Shown: piece after piece, positions 29,401 to 38,400 of the stretch
How positions within the stretch are numbered: position 1 is the stretch's first letter
Layout: the number at the start of each line of letters is the position of its first letter
Source: Omphiscola glabra
Taxonomy: Eukaryota > Mollusca > Gastropoda > Lymnaeidae
Direction: 5' to 3'
Length of the DNA stretch: 64,000 bases
Assembly: GCA_964017045.1 (NCBI GenBank)
Contig: OZ024796.1
Span: 22,405,510 to 22,469,509, forward strand
The notes under the pieces: model-generated
What the model saw: only the letters and a program-made list of their open reading frames with translations
The model's database searches: none
What the model was told of the DNA's origin: nothing
Translations under genes and position numbers: made by a program

Positions 29401-32400
29401 CTGACTTTAGTCCTCATAAAACAAATATCTTGATGCAAGAAGCACAGTCCCCTCCAAACATAACTACTAAAAGCCATAATCCGTCGGGCGTTGAGAATAT
29501 CACATATCTTGGATCCAAAATCTCTAGTTCACTTTCCATTGACAAAGAGGTGAACATCAGGATCTGAAAAGCAGCTGCTACTATGACTAAACTGAAAAAG
29601 TGGTTATGGAATAATCTTAAACTAACTTAAAGCACAAAGCTAAGCGTCTTTCAGGCATGTGTGCTTAGTACAATCCTATAAGGCAGTGTAGTGTGGACCC
29701 CATATGCCAGCCATGAGCAAAAATTCAACAGCTTCCACCAAAGATGTCTGCGACAAACGTGCCTAACACAGAGGTTTGGGAACGTTTCAAAATGTGTAGC
29801 ATATTCTCCACTCTTAGCAAGAGGCGCCTTTGCTGGTTAGGCCATGTAAGGAGAATAGAGGAAGGCCATATTCCAAAGGATCTGCTGAATTGAATGGAGA
29901 GTTCGCAGAAGGGGCAGGACTTATCAGATGGCCTCGACTGCAATTAAGGATGTTTGCAAAATTAGTATGAGGTGAGCCAACAAAGAAAGCAAAAAATGGG
30001 AGATCATCACTGAGCACCGTTCCAGATGACGAAGAGCAGTGCATGAAGGAGTCAAAAAGGTAGAAGATGTGCAAAACAAAGACCTTGTGACAAAAAGAGC
30101 GTTGGTTAAGGCCCAATTTAACCAGGAGTCAAGTTTCAAGGATCGCATGTGAGAAATGCAGCCGAGACTGTCATTTGAGGAAGTTCCAGTATCTACTCTA
30201 TCGTCTCGCGAAGACGGAAGGATGACATGTACATATATAATTTATGTTTTTTTGAACAGTCATGTGACTCTGATCAATGCAGGAGAGACAATTAAACTCG
30301 GACTCCACGTTTTTACCATGTTATAAAGTTACATGATTATATATTTGAAACATGTTACCTAACATCACTTGTGGTAAGTTATTTAATCTCTTGGTAGCAA
30401 AAGCCCACAAAAATTAGAGAAGGGGTTATAAACCCACAATCTGTCAAATGCTAACCTGCTGTGATCAACCCTTTTATAACTGTGATATTTATCACTAAAA
30501 TACCCAAAACTAATAGCAAATGAATCCAGAAACCCAAATAAGTATAGATATTCTGAGTGTAAATTGGACAAGGAATAATATTGTATGAATTTTGGAATTC
30601 TGTGAGCTATGCTAAGTAAAATGAATATGACCTTCACCTTTCAACAGTGAGTGCAATTGTGCTGGCTAGCTAGTTATCTCTCTACAACTCACACTGACTT
30701 TTTATCTTTTAAATAATTATTTCAGAGCCGTAAAACATTATTCTGTCTGTGAAGAAAAAATTAAGTTATTTGGGTTTATAGCAATTTAAAAGACTATTTT
30801 AAAAATTCACTGGTGACCTACATATTTCTTTATATAATACCAATTAAATTCATTAGCACCATATTTTCCACTACTTCAACTATTAGAACTTGATCTTGAA
30901 AATCAATTTCATAAAAAATAAATCAAATAAATTAGACTTTTGTTTTGCATGGCCAACATTCAACTCACACAATTTTCTTTTAACAGAAAATCTCCGAAAA
31001 TTTAAGCTCAATTCAAAACAAAAAAATGGAAACATAAAATAGTTTTCTATAAATAGGAAATAAATCTTATTTGTTGAGTTATCCCCATTTACATCAACAT
31101 AAAGCATCTGATTAGCATTTATAATATTAATTTAAGTAGAAGCCAACATTGGCTGTAACACAACAGAAGCAGCCATAATGCCAATGATCAGCCGTTATGA
31201 CAGTTTGTGGGTTAACAAGGAATGTCTGTATCCACTGTGGTTACGTGAGTCAGTGTCAGGGGGTATGAGAATTTTTTATCGATGGGGTGTGGGAAATATG
31301 TTTTGAAATGTATAATGATTTACTTTCATATTCATTTAGGCATGATATACATTAGTAGGGTATTAACAAAGTTATGTTACATATATAGAGATTATATTAA
31401 TCAGATAAGAGGGTATTGCACTGGGAAAGATAATCAAATTCAGCAAGAATTTACTGAATCCCCTTTAACTTTAGCTATTGCAAGTTCAAGGTTTACTGTT
31501 TTGTTAAAATATTTTTAAAAAAAATAAATTCTGGTTTGAAATAATAATATTGCCATCAAAATGAAGTTATACTTACTTAAAAATTAAACGAAATTTAAAG
31601 AAAAAATATGTTTTGTATGCTGCAGTTTTATCAAAATTTAATTATGTGTTCCGCAATTAAAAAAATAAACAAAAATAAATTCTTTTTTTATTTTTCATGG
31701 AATGTTTGACAATGGTTCATGTCTTATGATAAAGAATTTTATTTAAATAAATTTCAATACTTTTATAACAATAAGGTTTTTTCCCCATCATACTGGTGCT
31801 GTGTGAAATTATTAAATTTAGATGTCAAATGAAAAGAAATTATATTGTTTTTGTATTATCTTTTTTAAAAATATACCACAAATATATGGTGATAGCCCAT
31901 TCAAAGCTAAACAAGTTAATAAATAGAACTGGTATGTCAGAGCTATTTCAGATGAGATATTTAATTAACAGAATGAAAATTGAAGAATATGGACTTCAGA
32001 GAGCTATTTATTTATTTTTTAAATTAAATATTTGTTTTGAAGAATCCGTTTGTCTATCAAGAATTGTATGAGAAATGCCAAATATACAAATGACTAAGTC
32101 ATACCATGTTAAATATGCTAATAATATTTGCAAACCTTTGTCTAAGCTTGCAAAGTTTGCATCTTCAGCACAATCAAAGACAAGGTCTGTACAGCTATTG
32201 AACTTTTTGAAAATATGGCTATCCATGAGATCTTCTAAGCTGACAACTGGTTGAAGCAGACGCTTTTTATTCTGCTTTTCCTTTTTTTTCATTCTTGCAT
32301 CTGGAAACAAAAAGGTGATTTAAAAAAAGTTAGGTCATAATTTCGTTCTATTTTTTTTTAGGATGCTAATGAAAATGAATATCATTCAAGGTATCATACA

Positions 32401-35400
32401 TTATAATATTAACAAAACTTCCTTTTTCGGTATCCATTAATTTTTATAGGTTAGTTTCTCAAAGTTTGGGAATCCAAGCTATTTAAAGGTTGTAGGCAAA
32501 TTTAAAATTCTTTTTTAGCAGTATAAAAAAACTGCTTTCTAAAAAAGCAACTTAAAAGAAGTCTCAACATTAGTTTTTAACATTTTTTTTCTCTAATTTT
32601 TAAACTAAATAATAATCAATAAGGAGAAACTTACTATAAGCCTCTTCATCTTCTTCCAATTCAACAAACTCAGAAAGTGAAGATGCATCATCGCTTTCCA
32701 CAGAGTTTCGCCTACGCTTTGCTGGATAAAATAAATACAGTTATTTTAATACCTTTGATGTCAGAAAAAAAGACAACAGAGACAGAAATACTTCAATAAG
32801 TTTTTTAAAATAATTCTTTTTACTGTAAGCAAATTAAAATTATGCTGAACTAAAAAGTGTCTTTACCTGCCCTATTTTTGTAAGTATCATCTGAACGTCT
32901 ATTTCTAGAAGCTTGAAAGGACATGTCTCCAGGTCCAGCAGCCCTAGATATGTTGTAATTTGTCTCTTCTCTCTTTCGCTTGCGAGAGTCACTATCACAG
33001 TCAGTTTTAACTAGAAATAATTTAGAGAATATAATTATGTTCTAAAATTTATATAAATGATTGCTAACTTTATGCTAAAACTTTAAGATCAGATAACCAC
33101 ATTAAAAATAACATTTTTGGGACTCAAACAACTTTTAACTACACTTTTTGAAAAAAAAAAAAGTTTCAAATCAAATTTTTAAAAAAAAGTTTTACCCAGT
33201 ATATGAGAATATTTTAAAAACGTACCAGATCCTCCTTTCTGAATTGATTTCAATGTCTGAGGAAAAATTTAGAAATGGGATAGCATATTAATTTTTTTTA
33301 AATATATTGAAATATAAATGCTTTATAGAATATACAATACACTAAACCTCAAAGTTTTCAAAAATGAGCTATCTTTTTAAGGGGGGGGGCGCAGCCACTG
33401 CGCGTCACAATATTTATAGGGGTGCAGAATATTGTAAAAGTTGGAAATCCCTGCTGACAAGGAAATAAAAACATGCTTTGGGTAAAATACAAATGTACCA
33501 TACACCTATTAATAAAGAATATTCTCATAAAGAAATAATTTTCTAAGAAAGACTGAGATAACAAATGACTATAACAAAGTGTTTCAAAAAGCCCATATAA
33601 TTGTTTTAAAAAGCCAATAAAGAAATGTGTCTTTTTTATTTTACATTTTTAATACTCTGAAACTGACTCACAAGTCAATACATTGGTATTCAATTTTTGG
33701 TGAATCTCTTATAGTGCACGGATCATTAATTAGTCTTATCATTTGCATTCATTAGCCGTGACCTTATTTCAACTTTTGAAATGAATATTGGGAAAAGTGA
33801 AAGTGCATGTATAGAACCAGTAGTGATCAAGAAAGCATCAAAGTTGAAGGCTTCAAAACACTAATAGCTAAATAATATAATCCTAACTCAGCGGTTCACA
33901 ACCTTTTAAGTGCTGTGATCCCTTTATAGCATTTGCCAAGTTAAGAAGGGGATGGGGAGAGCTTTTTTTTGTAGATAAAAAGGTATTGGTAATAAAATCT
34001 CGATCGGGGGTGGAGGAGAGCAGAAATAAGGGTAGAGGGTTGTGGGGGGGGGGGGGGGGGGGGGGGGCCTCATGCCTCTGTAAGTGGATCCCCAGAAAAT
34101 TTTTGATAAATTCACACACCTGGTTATAGTTTTGCATGGGAGCTGCCAACTTAAAATTTAGGCAAAAAGAAAATAAATTAAAATCATATTTACTATAATA
34201 ACTGCCGAAATATTTATAATATATTAGGTGCTGACATATCCCAAATGAATCATAATGATTTTATTTTAATTTTTTGTAGCTGCAGTGTAGTCAGAGTAAC
34301 AATAAGAAACTAGTCAGATCACTGTAAATAATATTTACATTTTAAATGGAAAATTCAATTAACAAAAATGCATATTTTACACACAAAAACAACCAGCAAA
34401 TTTCTGAAATTCTCAAGCCACCCCTAACATTTTTCAGACGACCCGTGAGAGGGTTGTTACCCAGACACACACACAAACTTTGGCTACTTAATATCATCAG
34501 CCACTTGTAAAATGAAATATTAATTGTAAAGAGGAAGTGTCATTGTCATTTAACCGAAGATATGCATCAAGCTAAAAAAAATAATTATACAAAATTCACA
34601 GCAAGTACATATTTTCACAGATTTTTAGTTTGATTTAGCATATATTTACTTTTTCACCAATCACTAGTCGATTTTCTATTATTAATTAATTCAGGTAAAC
34701 AATAATGTAAAAAAATATGATCTGGTTCTATACAGGCACTTATCATTTCTCCCCATTGGGTGGATACATTATGTAAAATAACTTTTTTTAACACCCGGAA
34801 CTGGTTCCGTTTTTATTTTGCCGGGTCCAGGTATGTGAGAGGTGCGCTAATACCCAGATTCCTGGTGTCTGGATCAGCACTAATTCAAAATTATCAAAAT
34901 AAACACCAATAATTCTATAATATTCAATACAGGCATATTTTTTTTTTAATGACTTACCGAGGGGTCTAACATTTCCAACATTACAACAGGTTCATTTTTC
35001 TTCTTAGTTTCCATTTTTGATTTTTGATAAGGGGGATCTGTATTCTTAACTGATGGACTTGCAAGATGTGGCGGTAAAGGCAGTCTACTAATATTAGTGT
35101 TAATTTGATCACCAATATCATTCAAAACAATCACAGGCTCAGGAAGAACAGGAACTGAATGAATATTAGTCCTGTTTGGCAATACATCCATTAATTTTTG
35201 TACAGGTTCCTGAGGTTTCAAGCCATGTGGATACTGTAGATCAATACTAGGAGGATTCCGAGTGCGCCTATTATGGCGAGAAAGGGGATCCGTAGAATTT
35301 TGGGAAAGGACTGGAGAAGCTTGATTCGTAAAAGGATGTTGTAGAACTCTCTCTGCAGCTGTTGCCTGGGCTGGACTAGCAACTATAATAAAAATTTTAA

Positions 35401-38400
35401 ATCATTTTTAGACAAGAGTATTTATTACATTCTCCTTAAGACCAATTGGCTGCACCCTTTACATATGCCGCCTATGCAGATACATAACATCAATCAGAAG
35501 CAATCTATTTTTAAAATAAAAATGATTCTTTTGCTGGGATGGTTTATTACAAACACACAAATAAAATAAATTTGATATCAAGATTAAAAATAATGTTTGT
35601 TGTGTTTAAAAATTAACTTTATATTATCCCAAGTATAATATGGCAAAGCCTTGACCAACTTGCAAATTTGTATCAAAAGATGATGAAAACATCTAATGAG
35701 CAGCAAAAATATTTATTTGTTAACTTCAGCTGTCATGTATAGTATTTTAGTTGCTAGGTTAAATGAAACAGCATTTAAAGTTTATTTGACACTACGACAA
35801 ATTTGTTGAGTTTTTTTAAATTGAAAAATGAAAAAATAAATAAAAATAATAGTGCTGTTTCCAAACGTTGTGCATTTTTAAAGGTAAATGAAACAAATAC
35901 CAACATGGGGCATATTTAATACATTTTAAAACAATAACTTCAGTTTAAATTATCTGCACAGATTTTTCATTTTCCAAAAGTAAATTACCTGCATTAGGCT
36001 GATAACTAGTTGAAATTCCAGAGTTGCTCTGATGACCCATTCCAGCACTTGCAGCAAGATATGGACTGTTGCTTGGGGAGGCATATACATTAGGCGGATA
36101 TCTAGGTGACTGAGCATGACCATGTCTGGAAGAAATTAAATGACTAAAATTTTTGACTTAAATTTTCTTTCTTACCTTATAGACATTAATATTGTTAAAT
36201 TAAGATCTTTAAAAATATATATATATTCTTTTATCAATTAAGTTATTCATTAAAGGCCTATATTCTCTAATAGACCAAATTGTCTACCCACCTTGGAGAC
36301 CCACTCAGCTGATTATTATGAGAGGAACCATGAACAGGTGCACTGGAGATTCTTTGACCTTCTTGAAGGAAACTACTGAACTGTTGTGCATGGGGATGAA
36401 TGCCTACAAAAATTCAAAATAACTCTCTTAATTTCCACAATTCTATAAAAAAAAAATAATTAAAAAATAAATTATATGCAGTCAAGAAAAATAATCCTAA
36501 GCTTTGTTTACAAGAATATGATTTTCTTCAATGACTTTTACCCTAATATTGCTTTCAACTACATTGTGATTGACTCATAATGTAAAGGGGAAAAAAATGA
36601 ATATAGCACAAATCAAGAGCACTATTACTTATAATATGAGTTAGAATTAAGTTTTGTTTATTAGATAAATGTACAAAAACAAATTAAATTTGAGTAATAT
36701 AAATCTTAAAGTAGTAATATGATTGGAAAATCCTATTAAACCTATGTACAAACATGAATTTTCTTAATGTGTCTAATCAGTAATTCCCAATTAAATCAAA
36801 GAGTCCTAAGAAGGATTCAAGTAAAGATTTTAAAAAATATTACAGAGATTTAAGATTGAGATTTTAAAAAATAAAATAAAAATAAATGTAAAAAACAAAT
36901 ACGAAACATATATGAATCATTTTAGAAATATATTCTTTCAATATATCAGCTGTGCTTCACCTTCATATTCCAAAAGGATTTTTAGGTGCCACATCAACAA
37001 TAGTTTCCAATTTTGTGTATTCAAGACTTCTGATGTACCTGTGCATGTCCACTTAATTGCTTCAGCTATAAAATTTATGACTCAACTCACCGCTACAGGT
37101 TTCTTAAAGTTTACTTAAAAAAGTGAATTTGTTCTAAATTTTATTGCAGATTCATTTTTTAAATCACTTGAAGCCTGTCTCATCAATGCCAAGACAGTTT
37201 TATGCATTTATTTTGAGGACGGAATTGCAAATATAACCATTAAATCTTTTTATTATTACCTAATTCCCAATCACAGAAATTATAATCACGGCAAGAAACA
37301 GCTTTAATACAATAAATAACAAGAAAAAATAGAGGACCACTTAGAAGAAAAATGTATATAGTAATTAACCCCCTTTTTACATATAATATTACCAAATGAG
37401 CATTCTGTAGTTTTAATATAAAACGAGCTGTAAAAATACACCCCCAAAAATATAATAATCAGTCTTGAACATTTGGGATAGTACTATATCCTTTATTTTT
37501 TTTAAAGTTACTTCAAAACACAATAATTTTCATTTAAGGCTCTAGTTAAAATTTACTGAATCCAAAGAATGTTGATGGATTGTCTTGAAATTGGTAGCAT
37601 GGGTCAAGAGGTAATAGTGCATAAAAAGAGCATCATTGGCTTGTACCGTGAGCACCTAAGATTGGGCTTAGGGAAATTGTGCTAGTCAACTTAAGTTGAA
37701 AACTAATTGACTAACAGGAGAAACAACTATACAAATGTCAGATTACAGATCCCTGCTTGACAATTAAACATACAATAATGTTACATTTAAAACTGCTGAG
37801 TACAGTTTACAGAAATTGAATGTGAAACTTATTTATACACCATTTAACTACCAAATGGCATCAGTGAACCAAAAACATTAAAAGGCCCCATGATCATGCA
37901 TTGGCACACCGGCATGCTGGAATGTCCTTTTGTATTTATAAATAAAGGAAAAAATTTTTTCAAAAACTTCTTTCATTGTATGCCCACAAAACTGAGCAGC
38001 AAAATATCAAATTTATTTTATATTTGTAATGCTAAGGGTCGGCCAAAGGCAAATTTTGATTTATGCAATGCAAAAATTAGACAGTGGGTAAAAAATGTAG
38101 TAGAGATTCTTGCAAGCAAGAGGATTTATATTTTATGTTATTTTCTGGTTAAATTATGTGTAACGAGGTGAAACTTACACCCACAGCTATTCCTAGTGAA
38201 AGCCACTTGAAATTTTACCAAGATTTGGCAAAGTTTAATCTCAGAAAATCATCACGGTTCCATGCGACACCCGTTTGTAAGCTCAACCTTCCATTAAATA
38301 TACTTTTACAGATCATGACATTTTTATAAAAAAATAGACAACTACGGTATTAAGTTTTTTCAATCTTACAAGGTTAATGGAATTATAAAACTAAATTTCT

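Noticed and set aside
33883..34149. Frames with a run of prolines on the minus strand
   Set aside because: They come from the 24-nt G run inside a hAT-like remnant.
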